From: Lentimicrobiaceae bacterium
GTDB taxonomy: Bacteria; Bacteroidota; Bacteroidia; Bacteroidales; JAGONC01
Assembly: GCA_017993235.1 (NCBI GenBank)
Contig: JAGONC010000009.1
Coordinates: forward strand, 24,746-88,745
DNA length: 64,000 nucleotides
Direction: 5' to 3'
Every line of letters begins with the position of its first letter. The stretch's first letter is position 1. The position numbers and the translations under genes are program-made. Of the stretch, positions 42,848 through 51,608 are shown in pieces. The notes under the pieces were generated by a model. It saw nothing but the letters and a program-made list of their open reading frames with translations. It was not told where the DNA came from and made no database searches.

Positions 42848-44098
42848 TCAGGGGATAACGGTCGTTATCCACTGATTTTTTTCGGTAAGCAGATTCATGT
42901 ATTCCGCTTTCAAACTATCGAATTCAGGCCGGAATATTTTCTTAACGGGTTCTGCCGGAGGTGACTCCATTTTGAGGGGATCGATCGGCGTTCCATTTTT
43001 AAACACCCTGAAATCAAGATGAGGACCCGTGGATAGTCCCGTGGAACCGACATATCCGATCACCTCACCCTGCTTCACACGCATCCCCTGCTTCATCCCC
43101 TTTGCATACCCCTTCAAATGCATGTATGAGGTTGTATATGTACTATTATGCTTTATCTTGATCATTCTCCCGCCTCCTCCTTTCTGGTACGACATCTGAA
43201 CCACCACACCATCGCCGATGGTCCGTACGGGAGTCCCGGCCGGCGCAGAATAATCCACGCCATGATGGGGCCGCCGGATCTTTAAGATCGGATGGTAACG
43301 GCTGTGGGTGAATCTGGAACTGATCCGCCGGTACTCCAGCGGAGCTTTCAGGAAAGCACGCCGCAGATTCTCGGCACGCTCATCAAAATAATCCAGCACG
43401 CTGTCCTGCGTGAAACGGAATGCGTAAAATTCTTCGCCGGCATTGACCAGGCATGCGGCAAATACCTTTCCGATCCCAATGGTATCGCCCTCAACCACAA
43501 GTTGCTCATAAAGAACATGATACTCATCCCCCTTCTGAATCCCGAAAAAATCAACCGTCCACTCATAGATATCCGAAAGCTCTAAAGCCAGCGCCGGATC
43601 TGAGCCGCTTTCCACCAGGGCATTCCATAAAGAAGAATTAATCGTTCCACGCGTTACCGTCATGATCCTTTCAACGTTTTTTACGGTCCGGTAAACACAC
43701 AATGAATCCGAAAGTCCGAAAACCACGAAGGAAACCGGGGAATCTTCATAGACCAGATAGTGGACCTTCTGATCCGCTTTGTCACTGCACATCACCGTAT
43801 AGCTGTTCCCCGTCCTCAGCTTCCGCAAATTAAATACCGGCTGACTTAGGCTGACGATCTTTTCAATAGTTTGATAATCAACGCTATAATAGGTCAGAAT
43901 ATCGGAAAGGTTTTGATCTTTCAAAACCGTCCGGTTATGCAGGTTAAATGAGTCGATGACGATCCCGAACTTCATCTGAGGAGGCGGGGTGACCACAGGG
44001 GTTTCTTCCCGGTAATCATCCCGGATGAAATAACGAATGAGGAAGATGGCTCCCAGCGAGATCAGCAGCAGAACGACAAATTCAAGTACTCTTTTCAT
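42848..44098 (-). CDS. M23 family peptidase with one transmembrane segment
   Basis: A 416-residue LytM-type protein. One N-terminal helix (EFVVLLLISLGAIFLIRYFI), an OapA/LysM-like middle region of about 240 residues, then the M23 domain: RRPHHGVDYSAPAGTPV with the first zinc His and Asp, YMHLKGYAKGMKQG, and GPHLDFRVFKNGTPIDPL at the second metal site. In classic M23 enzymes the last motif is HLHF; here it is H360-L-D362-F, with Asp at the place of a zinc ligand. It is likely a peptidoglycan endopeptidase or a regulator of one. Confidence 0.88.
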   Translation of the reverse strand: MKRVLEFVVLLLISLGAIFLIRYFIRDDYREETPVVTPPPQMKFGIVIDSFNLHNRTVLKDQNLSDILTYYSVDYQTIEKIVSLSQPVFNLRKLRTGNSYTVMCSDKADQKVHYLVYEDSPVSFVVFGLSDSLCVYRTVKNVERIMTVTRGTINSSLWNALVESGSDPALALELSDIYEWTVDFFGIQKGDEYHVLYEQLVVEGDTIGIGKVFAACLVNAGEEFYAFRFTQDSVLDYFDERAENLRRAFLKAPLEYRRISSRFTHSRYHPILKIRRPHHGVDYSAPAGTPVRTIGDGVVVQMSYQKGGGGRMIKIKHNSTYTTSYMHLKGYAKGMKQGMRVKQGEVIGYVGSTGLSTGPHLDFRVFKNGTPIDPLKMESPPAEPVKKIFRPEFDSLKAEYMNLLTEKNQWITTVIP

Positions 44099-44146
44099 GA
44101 AGTTACCGGCAGGATTAACTAAATAAACGCACAGAATCCAAAATTA

Positions 44147-44740
44147 TTAGGCAGGTTTGCCGGTGAATTTCAGTGCGTGGTCCCGCCCTTTCTCCAGGGC
44201 GGCCAGGTTAAGGTCGATCAGTTCTTTCCCTTTGGAGGCGAAAAGGTCAAGGATGGCTTCACTGAATTTTTCGTACGGGATGTTCAGAAAGGGAACGGAG
44301 GCTCCAAGCATGATGGTGTTCATTGCCCGGGTGGAACCCAGTTCCTTTGCCATCTCTTCCGCGTGGATCGCAAGATGATGCGGCACCCGTTCAATCTCCT
44401 GCAGGATCATATCCAGGTCAGGATAATTGGAGATGTTGACGTAGGGTTGCGTGTTTGTTACCAGCCAGCCGTCGCGCGACAGCATCGGCAGGTAGCGCAG
44501 CCCTTCCATGGGTTCAACCGACAGGATCAGGTCAGCCTTTCCTTCAGGAATGAGGTCCGAGGCAATTTCTCTATCGGACAGACGCAGGTGGGAATGGACT
44601 TCTCCGCCACGCTGGCTCATCCCATGGACTTCCGCCTGTTTAAGAAAGAGCCCTGTTTTCATTGCAGCCAATCCGATAAGGGCTGAGACGGACAGCACTC
44701 CCTGCCCTCCGACTCCTGCAAGGATGACATCTTTTTTCAT
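44147..44740 (-). CDS. iorB: Indolepyruvate oxidoreductase subunit beta
   Basis: A 197-residue gamma-type domain of a 2-ketoacid:ferredoxin oxidoreductase (GVGGQGVLSVSALIGLAAM, AEVHGMSQRGGEVHSHLR). With the alpha subunit it oxidises aryl pyruvates to aryl-acetyl-CoA, reducing ferredoxin. Its start overlaps the end of iorA by four bases (44737-44740), so the pair is coupled. Confidence 0.92.
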   Translation of the reverse strand: MKKDVILAGVGGQGVLSVSALIGLAAMKTGLFLKQAEVHGMSQRGGEVHSHLRLSDREIASDLIPEGKADLILSVEPMEGLRYLPMLSRDGWLVTNTQPYVNISNYPDLDMILQEIERVPHHLAIHAEEMAKELGSTRAMNTIMLGASVPFLNIPYEKFSEAILDLFASKGKELIDLNLAALEKGRDHALKFTGKPA

Positions 44741-46365
44741 GCTATTTCCTCTTTGACAGGTTTTTCACTTCTGGCCTGCTTCAATTTCCTGGAAGCAGTC
44801 TGTATGCACTCACGCCGGGGTATGATGACTGAAACCCCATGATATTCCAGTTCCTGACGGATGATGTCGAGGTTGATCCCATGATTTTTCGGAATGGGAT
44901 TCACAATATGAATATGTTCTTTTTCGACTCCTGCTCCCTCACAGATAGTCTCGATCCTGGGGGATGCCAGGGAAGGCTGCCCTCCGGTCATGGCGGTCGT
45001 CTGGTTATCCAGGATGATCAGGGTGATGGGCGACCGGTTGTTGACTGCATCGACCAGGCCGGTGATTCCCGAATGAATGAAGGTGGAGTCACCGATGACG
45101 GCAATGGACGGGATCAGGCCGGCATCTGCAGCTCCTTTGGCCATGGTAATGGAAGCACCCATGTCGACCAGTGAATTGATGGCCTGGTAAGGTGCAAGTG
45201 CTCCGAGGGAATAACATCCGATATCGGAGAAGACGCGTCCCTTCGGGAATGAACTCACGGCTTCATTCAGGGCATTGAAGGAGAAAATATGAGGGCATCC
45301 CTTGCAAAGGGACGGCGGACGGGAGATGACCACCCCGGGCACAGGCATTCCCGTGTGCACGGCAAATCCCAGGGCTGTAGCCACCTTTGCGGGATTGAGC
45401 TCCCCATCCAGCGGGCATGTCCCATCCATCCTGCCCATGATCTTCTTGCCATGATTCAGGTATCCCCTGAGAAGTTCTTCGATGAAGGGATAACCATCCT
45501 CCAGCACCAGGATCTGATCACAGGAATCGTAAAGTTTTTCGATCAGGGTCCTTGGCATGGGATAGTGCCCGATCTTTACCACCGGATGGGGACACTTCCT
45601 GTCGTTATAATTTTCAATCAGGTAATTGTAGGCAATACCCGCAGCAATGATTCCAAGGGATCGGTCAGTACCGTCGATCCATTGATTGAATCTGGATTCC
45701 TCTGCCTCCCTGATCACCTGTTCCTGCTTGCCGAGCAACTCTTTATAACGTTTGCGGGCGCTGACGGGCAACAGGATATACTGCAGGGGATTATCGGGCA
45801 GCCGGATCGGATTCTGCTCCACGACCGGGTGACTGCGTTTCACCACAGCACGTGAATGTGCCAGACGGGTGGTTATCCGGATTAGGACCGGCAGCTTCAG
45901 GCGCTCCGAAAGATTGAATCCTTCATAGGTCATATCATACGCTTCCTGCTGATTGCCGGGTTCCAGAATGGGCACCATGGCAAATTTGCCATAGAAGCGT
46001 GAATCCTGTTCATTCTGTGATGAATGCATGGAGGGATCATCAGCACTGACCACCAGAAGACCCCCGTTGGCCCCGGTGATGGCAGAATTGATGAAAGGAT
46101 CCGCTGCTACGTTCAATCCCACATGCTTCATGCAGGCCATCCCTCTTTTACCCGTGTAAGAAACCCCGATGGCAGTTTCCATAGCCGTCTTTTCATTGGC
46201 ACACCAGCAGGCCTTGATCTGTCGTTCGCGTGCCTCCCGTGAGCGCTCCACATATTCGTTTATCTCGGTGCTGGGCGTACCCGGGTAAGCGTAAATGCAG
46301 GTCAGACCGGCATCAATCGCCCCCTGTGCAATGGCTTCGTCTCCCAATAAAACCCATTGATCCAT
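44737..46365 (-). CDS. iorA: Indolepyruvate oxidoreductase subunit alpha lacking the C-terminal ferredoxin domain
   Basis: About 542 residues from the MDQWVLLGDEAIAQGAIDAG start (46365); an upstream ATG at 46452 adds 29 residues with no family match. The pyrimidine domain (CIYAYPGTPSTEINEY, CMKHVGLNVAADPFINSA) and the ThDP domain (CKGCPHIFSFNAL, GDSTFIHSGITGLVDAVNN, TLIILDNQTTAMTGGQPS) are complete. Normal IorA ends with two [4Fe-4S] clusters of the CxxCxxCxxxC type; here the chain ends at RRECIQTASRKLKQARSEKP with none. It could use an outside ferredoxin directly. It is upstream of iorB in a coupled pair. Confidence 0.9.
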   Translation of the reverse strand: MDQWVLLGDEAIAQGAIDAGLTCIYAYPGTPSTEINEYVERSREARERQIKACWCANEKTAMETAIGVSYTGKRGMACMKHVGLNVAADPFINSAITGANGGLLVVSADDPSMHSSQNEQDSRFYGKFAMVPILEPGNQQEAYDMTYEGFNLSERLKLPVLIRITTRLAHSRAVVKRSHPVVEQNPIRLPDNPLQYILLPVSARKRYKELLGKQEQVIREAEESRFNQWIDGTDRSLGIIAAGIAYNYLIENYNDRKCPHPVVKIGHYPMPRTLIEKLYDSCDQILVLEDGYPFIEELLRGYLNHGKKIMGRMDGTCPLDGELNPAKVATALGFAVHTGMPVPGVVISRPPSLCKGCPHIFSFNALNEAVSSFPKGRVFSDIGCYSLGALAPYQAINSLVDMGASITMAKGAADAGLIPSIAVIGDSTFIHSGITGLVDAVNNRSPITLIILDNQTTAMTGGQPSLASPRIETICEGAGVEKEHIHIVNPIPKNHGINLDIIRQELEYHGVSVIIPRRECIQTASRKLKQARSEKPVKEEIA

Positions 46366-46491
46366 AATGAAATAATGATAATAATCAACAATAGGAATGG
46401 TTCCAGACAAATATAGAAAAATTCCTTCACCTAATCCGGAACCTAAATTCATTTAAGTACGGATTGGACGCTTATTTAAATCAATTATAAT

Positions 46492-46499
46492 TAATTTTG
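46492..46499 (+). promoter_or_regulatory. Candidate Bacteroidota -7 element
   Basis: TAATTTTG matches TAnnTTTG 26 bases before the start of the ACP phosphodiesterase-like gene. An upstream TTGG is too far to be a good -33 element. Confidence 0.35.
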
Positions 46500-46525
46500 G
46501 TCCATGCAAACCAAGAAGGATGAAC

Positions 46526-47143
46526 ATGAATTTCCTGGCGCATGCATATTTATCCGGAGATCATCCGGATGTAATGGTGGGGAATTTCATTGCAGACCAT
46601 CTTCCCGGAAACAAATTCAACCATTACCGGAAAGGGATCATCGAGGGCATTCTTTTACATCGGAAAATCGATTCATTTACCGACCAGCACCCTGTTTTCC
46701 TCACGAGCAGGAAACGGTTACAGAAGAATTACCATAAGTACTCCGGTGTGATCGTGGATATGTTCTACGACCATTTCCTGGCCGCAGGCTGGTCAGCCTA
46801 TTCAACGGAAGACCTGAGGGATTTTACGTCAAGGAATTATGCGATCCTGATGCAAAATTTTGATATTTTACCCGCAGGTACGCGGCGCATCCTTCCCTAC
46901 ATGGTCGAAGACGACTGGCTGGCCTCGTATGCCGACCTGGATTTTCTTCAGCAAAGCCTTCAGGGTATGGCTATCCGGACGCCTTACCGGTCAGGCATGG
47001 AAAAGGCAGTGAACGATCTTCGCGATCACTATGAATCCTTTCATGATGATTTCCATGAGTTCTTTCCGGATCTGATCCGGTTTACAGGTGGTGAAGTTAA
47101 GAAGATCACTGACATTAACTCCCGTTTACGTCCCGGATCTTGA
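46526..47143 (+). CDS. Acyl carrier protein phosphodiesterase family protein (AcpH-like)
   Basis: A 205-residue protein of the DUF479/AcpH family: MNFLAHAYLSGDHPDVMVGNFIADH and GILLHRKIDSFTDQHPVF, then VIVDMFYDHFLAAGW. The HD-type residues (His, Asp) fit a metal-dependent phosphodiesterase that removes 4'-phosphopantetheine from ACP. Start at 46526 is preferred to 46520 because homologues begin MNFLAH. It is a single gene between the divergent iorA and the TCA relic. Confidence 0.88.
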   Translation: MNFLAHAYLSGDHPDVMVGNFIADHLPGNKFNHYRKGIIEGILLHRKIDSFTDQHPVFLTSRKRLQKNYHKYSGVIVDMFYDHFLAAGWSAYSTEDLRDFTSRNYAILMQNFDILPAGTRRILPYMVEDDWLASYADLDFLQQSLQGMAIRTPYRSGMEKAVNDLRDHYESFHDDFHEFFPDLIRFTGGEVKKITDINSRLRPGS

Positions 47144-47172
47144 TTTTGGGGAAATCACCCCACTCCTGCCTG

Positions 47173-47497
47173 TCAGGATGCCGCTTTCGGCTTTACGTCT
47201 TTCTTTTTTGCCTTTTCAACGATCTCCTCGATCATGGCCGTCGTAATGGATTTTGGGCGTTCCAGGGGATACATCAGCGCGCGGTCCCAGATCACATTGG
47301 CGAAGATACCGATAGCGCGTCCGATGCCGAACAGTACCGTATAAAAATCATACTCCCTGGCACCATAATACCACTGGGGGGCATCGGAATGGGCATAAAC
47401 GTCGGGCCAGGGATTCTTTGCCTTACCGTGTTCCATCAGGATCGGAGGGGCAACCCTGTAAAGAAGGTCCACATACTGGAATATCGGGTCAGAGGTT
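47173..47497 (-). pseudogene. Citrate synthase, C-terminal fragment only
   Basis: The frame from about 47497 down to the stop at 47173 encodes [58 protein letters not shown] and WDRALMYPLERPKSIT, the conserved C-terminal third of the plant/Bacteroidota-type citrate synthase. The catalytic His and the first two thirds are absent. Upstream it runs out of frame into isocitrate dehydrogenase sequence at a CCTC microhomology. A short open reading frame of 134 residues spans it from 47577, but its first 29 residues are not citrate synthase. Confidence 0.8.
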
Positions 47498-47742
47498 GGC
47501 ATATTTGGGTGCGGTACCGTGGGTGGCTTCAAATATGGCATGCCCGGTTTCCCAGTTGATGTTCGCTCCCGGGGCAATGCCGATACCTCCCATCTGGGCG
47601 GCCAGTGCGTCGGTAAATTTCATGATATTGCCTTTGTGCACCAGCGTGACCGATTTGCGTTGGTTGCTCAGTGCATAAGGTCAAGCTCCTGCCGCAGGGC
47701 TGCATTCAGCGATCGTATACCCCCTCCGATGGGAAATGTAAT
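47491..47742 (-). pseudogene. NADP-isocitrate dehydrogenase, three joined fragments
   Basis: Reading the minus strand: [19 protein letters not shown] (about 47740-47679), then in another frame [21 protein letters not shown] (about 47678-47615), then in frame [19 protein letters not shown] and [14 protein letters not shown] (about 47614-47497). In Escherichia coli isocitrate dehydrogenase these blocks are in this order but separated by roughly 90 and 70 residues. The long intervening parts are missing, as are both ends. The gene cannot make a working enzyme. It is followed by the citrate synthase fragment. Confidence 0.82.
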
Positions 47743-47835
47743 TTATCCCCGATTAAACGATACTTTAAAAAGATTTCTATCCGAATATTCTGTAATTTCG
47801 CGGCTCTTTGATGATCTTTTACAACAGGGCATTTC

Positions 47836-50160
47836 ATGAAGCTTATCATTAGGATTTTCAGTTCAGGGTTTCTTTTCTTGCTTGTTTTACAGCTGACGGT
47901 AAATTCAGCACTGGCCCAGGAGGGCACCATCCGGGGATTTGTGTATAACCAGGCCAACGGGGAACCTGTTATCTTCACCAATGTATATCTTTTTCAGACA
48001 ACCCATGGAGGGGCCACCGACGAGAATGGCTATTTTGCCATAAGCCATATCCCACCAGGCGACTACACGTTGATGGTGACATTCATCGGTTATGATACGC
48101 TGCGCATGCCGGTTACCATCCGGCCGAACGATGTAATCACCAAGCAGCTGTATCTATCGGAGGCTGCCTATGTCCTGAAGGGAATCGATATCACTGCCGA
48201 ACGAAGTGAAGCCAAAACCGAAACCATGGTCTCCGTTATCAAGATCACCCCGAAACAGATCAGCCAGATCCCTTCGATCGGCGGGACCCCCGACCTGGCG
48301 CAATACCTGCAGGTACTTCCCGGTGTGATCTTTACAGGTGATCAGGGAGGACAGCTCTACATCCGGGGAGGATCGCCCGTACAGAATAAAGTGCTCCTTG
48401 ATGGCATGACCATTTACAATCCCTTTCATTCCATTGGGCTGTTTTCCGTCTTTGAAACGGATATCATCCGGAATACGGAAGTTTACACCGGGGGCTTCGG
48501 AGCTGAATATGGTGACAGGATATCCTCGGTGATCGATATCACCACCCGCGATGGCAATAAAAAACGTTTCGCAGGGAAAGTGGGAGCCAGCACCTTCGGG
48601 GCAGAACTGCTCCTGGAAGGTCCGATAAAAAAACAGCGCGAGGACGGGACAGGAAGCTCTTCCTTCATCCTCTCCGGACGTCACTCCTACCTGGATAAGA
48701 CTTCTGAAATATTCTACCAGTATGTCGACTCCGCAGGACTGCCTTTTACCTATACTGACCTTTACGGAAAGATATCCCTGAATGCTGCCAACGGCAGCAA
48801 GGTCAATTTCTATGGTTTCCGGTATGATGATAAAGTCCTTGATTATCAGTCGATTGCCGATTACCACTGGGACTCCTATGGAGTGGGTACCAATTTCCTG
48901 GTGATCCCCGGTAAATCACCGGCACTGATGGAGGGTTATATTGCTTATTCTGATTACAAAATCACCCTCGACGAAGGCACCTCTCCCACCCGGTCAAGCC
49001 AGATCAATGGATTTAACCTTGGACTTGACTTCACCTACCTGCTGGGGAAGGACCTGGTGAAGTATGGTGTTGAAATGCAGGGATTTAAAACACTGTTCGA
49101 TTTTTATAACTCCATGAACCGCAAGATCGAGCAAAAGGAGAACACGACCGAACTGGGTGTGTACATTCAGTACAAAAAAACAGCAGGAAAGTTTCTGATC
49201 GAACCCAGTTTCCGTATTCAGTGGTATGCTTCACTCGGCGACCTGTCACCTGAACCCCGGCTGGCCATTAAATACAATGTCAACAATGATTTGAGGATTA
49301 AGCTGGCCGGAGGATTGTATTCCCAGAACCTGATCAGCGCCCGGTCGGACCGTGATGTGGTAAACCTTTTCTATGGCTTCCTTTCCGGACCGGATAACCT
49401 TCCGGATGAGTTCGACGGAAAGGACGTAAACCATAAACTCCAGAAGGCCCAGCATGCTATCCTGGGATTTGAATATAACCTGGGAAGGCATATAACCCTG
49501 AACCTGGAAGGATATTATAAAAACTTCTCCCAGCTCACCAACCTGAACCGTAACAAAATCTATGATGATAACGAGGACAATGCCGATAAACCCGATGTAT
49601 TGAAAAAGGATTTCATTATTGAAAAGGGATATGCCACCGGAATGGATTTTTCGCTGAAGGCCGAATATGAACGGTTGTATTTCTGGGGTGTATATTCACT
49701 GGGATATATCAGGCTTGATGATGGCATCATCGAATATTATCCTCATTATGACCGTCGCCATAATGTCAACCTTGTTTGTAACTATACGCTTGGATCTGCC
49801 AGGACATGGGAACTCAGTGCGCGCTGGAACCTGGGAACCGGCTTCCCATTTACGGAGACCCAGGGATTCTATGAAAAAATCACCTTCGAGGATGGGATCA
49901 ATACAGATTATACCACGGTGAACGGCGATCTGGGAATCCAGTATGGTGAGATCAATCAGGGTCGTTTACCGGTATTTCACCGGTTGGACATCAACATCAA
50001 AAAGATCTTCTTTATCGGCAATTACTCACAGCTCGAGATCAACCTGGGAGCCACCAATGTTTACGACCGGGATAATGTGTTCTATGTCGATCGGATCACC
50101 AATGAAAGGGTGGATCAGTTACCCATTATGCCCAGCCTTGGCCTGAAGTATACCTTTTAA
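47836..50160 (+). CDS. TonB-dependent receptor with CarboxypepD_reg-like domain
   Basis: A 774-residue outer-membrane protein. Signal peptide to about LNSALAQ, then a CarboxypepD_reg domain (GTIRGFVYNQANGEPVIFTNVYL, TTHGGATDENGYFAISHIPPGDY), and a plug with LQVLPGVIFTGDQGGQLYIRGG and NKVLLDGMTIYNP. The barrel ends at PIMPSLGLKYTF with the terminal aromatic. It is shorter than SusC proteins and has no SusD neighbour. Ligand unknown. A TAATTTCG at 47793-47800 may be part of its promoter. Confidence 0.92.
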   Translation: MKLIIRIFSSGFLFLLVLQLTVNSALAQEGTIRGFVYNQANGEPVIFTNVYLFQTTHGGATDENGYFAISHIPPGDYTLMVTFIGYDTLRMPVTIRPNDVITKQLYLSEAAYVLKGIDITAERSEAKTETMVSVIKITPKQISQIPSIGGTPDLAQYLQVLPGVIFTGDQGGQLYIRGGSPVQNKVLLDGMTIYNPFHSIGLFSVFETDIIRNTEVYTGGFGAEYGDRISSVIDITTRDGNKKRFAGKVGASTFGAELLLEGPIKKQREDGTGSSSFILSGRHSYLDKTSEIFYQYVDSAGLPFTYTDLYGKISLNAANGSKVNFYGFRYDDKVLDYQSIADYHWDSYGVGTNFLVIPGKSPALMEGYIAYSDYKITLDEGTSPTRSSQINGFNLGLDFTYLLGKDLVKYGVEMQGFKTLFDFYNSMNRKIEQKENTTELGVYIQYKKTAGKFLIEPSFRIQWYASLGDLSPEPRLAIKYNVNNDLRIKLAGGLYSQNLISARSDRDVVNLFYGFLSGPDNLPDEFDGKDVNHKLQKAQHAILGFEYNLGRHITLNLEGYYKNFSQLTNLNRNKIYDDNEDNADKPDVLKKDFIIEKGYATGMDFSLKAEYERLYFWGVYSLGYIRLDDGIIEYYPHYDRRHNVNLVCNYTLGSARTWELSARWNLGTGFPFTETQGFYEKITFEDGINTDYTTVNGDLGIQYGEINQGRLPVFHRLDINIKKIFFIGNYSQLEINLGATNVYDRDNVFYVDRITNERVDQLPIMPSLGLKYTF

Positions 50161-50169
50161 CCAATTCCC

Positions 50170-50622
50170 TTATTCCCTGTTGCGGCTGTCGGCCAGGATG
50201 GTGACCGGACCGTCGTTGACCAGGGCCACCTGCATACAGGCACCGAACTCGCCACTCTGGACAGGTGTATCCACATATCCCTGCAACAGTTCCATGAACT
50301 GTTCATAGAGCGGTATGGCCGTTTCCGGACGGGCAGCACGGATATAGGAGGGCCGGTTTCCCTTTTTGGTGGAGGCATGGAGTGTGAACTGACTGACGAC
50401 AAGGATTTCACCCCTGACGTCTGTCACGGCCAGGTTCATCACGCCATCAGGATCATCAAAGATCCTCAGGCGGGCGATCTTGCCGCACAGCCATTCCGCA
50501 TCTTCACGGGTGTCGGCCGTTTCAATCCCTAACAGAATGAGCAGGCCATGACCAATCTGTCCTTTAATTTTCCCATTGATCTCAACAGAGGCTTTATTAA
50601 CACGCTGAATGACTACACGCAT
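50170..50622 (-). CDS. dtd: D-aminoacyl-tRNA deacylase
   Basis: A 150-residue DTD enzyme that hydrolyses D-amino acids, and glycine from tRNA-Ala, from mischarged tRNAs. Signature motifs SQFTLHAS and NDGPVT, with MRVVIQRVNKASVEI at the N-terminus, are intact. It converges on the TonB-dependent receptor gene, nine bases away, and lies 11 bases after rsgA, so it is probably co-transcribed with rsgA and dprA. Confidence 0.96.
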   Translation of the reverse strand: MRVVIQRVNKASVEINGKIKGQIGHGLLILLGIETADTREDAEWLCGKIARLRIFDDPDGVMNLAVTDVRGEILVVSQFTLHASTKKGNRPSYIRAARPETAIPLYEQFMELLQGYVDTPVQSGEFGACMQVALVNDGPVTILADSRNRE

Positions 50623-50633
50623 GGCAATTTCAT

Positions 50634-51560
50634 TTACATGACAGGCTCATCCCAGTCACCTTCCAGGATGCGCAAATAATTACGGTACCGGCCGGCATCG
50701 ATTTTCCCTTCTTCCAGCGCCGTTTTAACTGCACACCGTGGCTCATGTACATGCGTACAGTTATGGAACTGACATTGATGCATCAGTGCACGCATCTCAG
50801 GGAACCGCTCAGCAACCTCTTCTTTTCTGAAATCGATCAGCCCAAACTCCCGTATACCGGGGGTATCAATGATGAATCCTCCGGACGAAAGTTCCAGAAG
50901 CTCAGCAAAGGTGGTCGTATGTACTCCCTTGAGATGATAGGCGGATACTTCTGCTGTTTTCAATCTGAATCCAGGCTCCAGAAAATTAATGATCTCTGAC
51001 TTGCCCACACCGGAATGACCCGAAAGCAAGGTGGTTTTCTGATGGAGAGCATCTTCCAGCAGGCCCATGCCTTCACCGCTGAGAGCGGATGTTCCGAAAC
51101 AAACGTAGCCAACCCGGGAATAGAGGGCGATGAGTTCCTTGTGACGCTGGTACAAATCAGCATCGTACAAATCGATCTTGTTGAAAACGATCCCGGCCGG
51201 AATATGATACGCTTCCGCGGTCACAAGAAACCGGTCGATAAAGCCAGTGGAGGTACGCGGCTGGGCAAGGGTGGCAACCAGAAATGCCTGGTCGATGTTG
51301 GCGGCGATGATGTGTGAAATTTTCGAAAGCTTGGTGGACTTGCGGATGATATAATTGCGTCTGGTGAGGATATTTTTGATCACACCGACGCCCCTGTCCG
51401 CAAAATGCTCCACCTCCACCCTGTCGCCAACGGCAACAGGATTCGTTGTCTTGATCCCGCGTATTCTCAGCTTCCCTTTAAGGGTGCAGGGTATATGCGT
51501 GCCGTCGGGTAACCGTACCTGATACCAGCTACCGGTGGATTTTGTAATAAGCCCTTCCAT
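50634..51560 (-). CDS. rsgA: Ribosome small subunit-dependent GTPase A
   Basis: A 308-residue circularly permuted GTPase acting in 30S maturation. The OB-fold N-terminus (EGLITKSTGSWYQVRLPDG) precedes G4 FNKIDLYD, G1 GHSGVGKSEIINFL and G3 DTPGIREF, and the C-terminal zinc knuckle is CQFHNCTHVHEPRCAV. I prefer the Met at 51560 because the 12 residues upstream (MRFVSLHAESKR) are not family-like. Neighbours are dprA and dtd on the same strand. Confidence 0.95.
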   Translation of the reverse strand: MEGLITKSTGSWYQVRLPDGTHIPCTLKGKLRIRGIKTTNPVAVGDRVEVEHFADRGVGVIKNILTRRNYIIRKSTKLSKISHIIAANIDQAFLVATLAQPRTSTGFIDRFLVTAEAYHIPAGIVFNKIDLYDADLYQRHKELIALYSRVGYVCFGTSALSGEGMGLLEDALHQKTTLLSGHSGVGKSEIINFLEPGFRLKTAEVSAYHLKGVHTTTFAELLELSSGGFIIDTPGIREFGLIDFRKEEVAERFPEMRALMHQCQFHNCTHVHEPRCAVKTALEEGKIDAGRYRNYLRILEGDWDEPVM

Positions 51561-51608
51561 CCGTTTCGATTCAGCGTGTAAAGATACAAAACGCACGGCC
51601 GGTAACCG

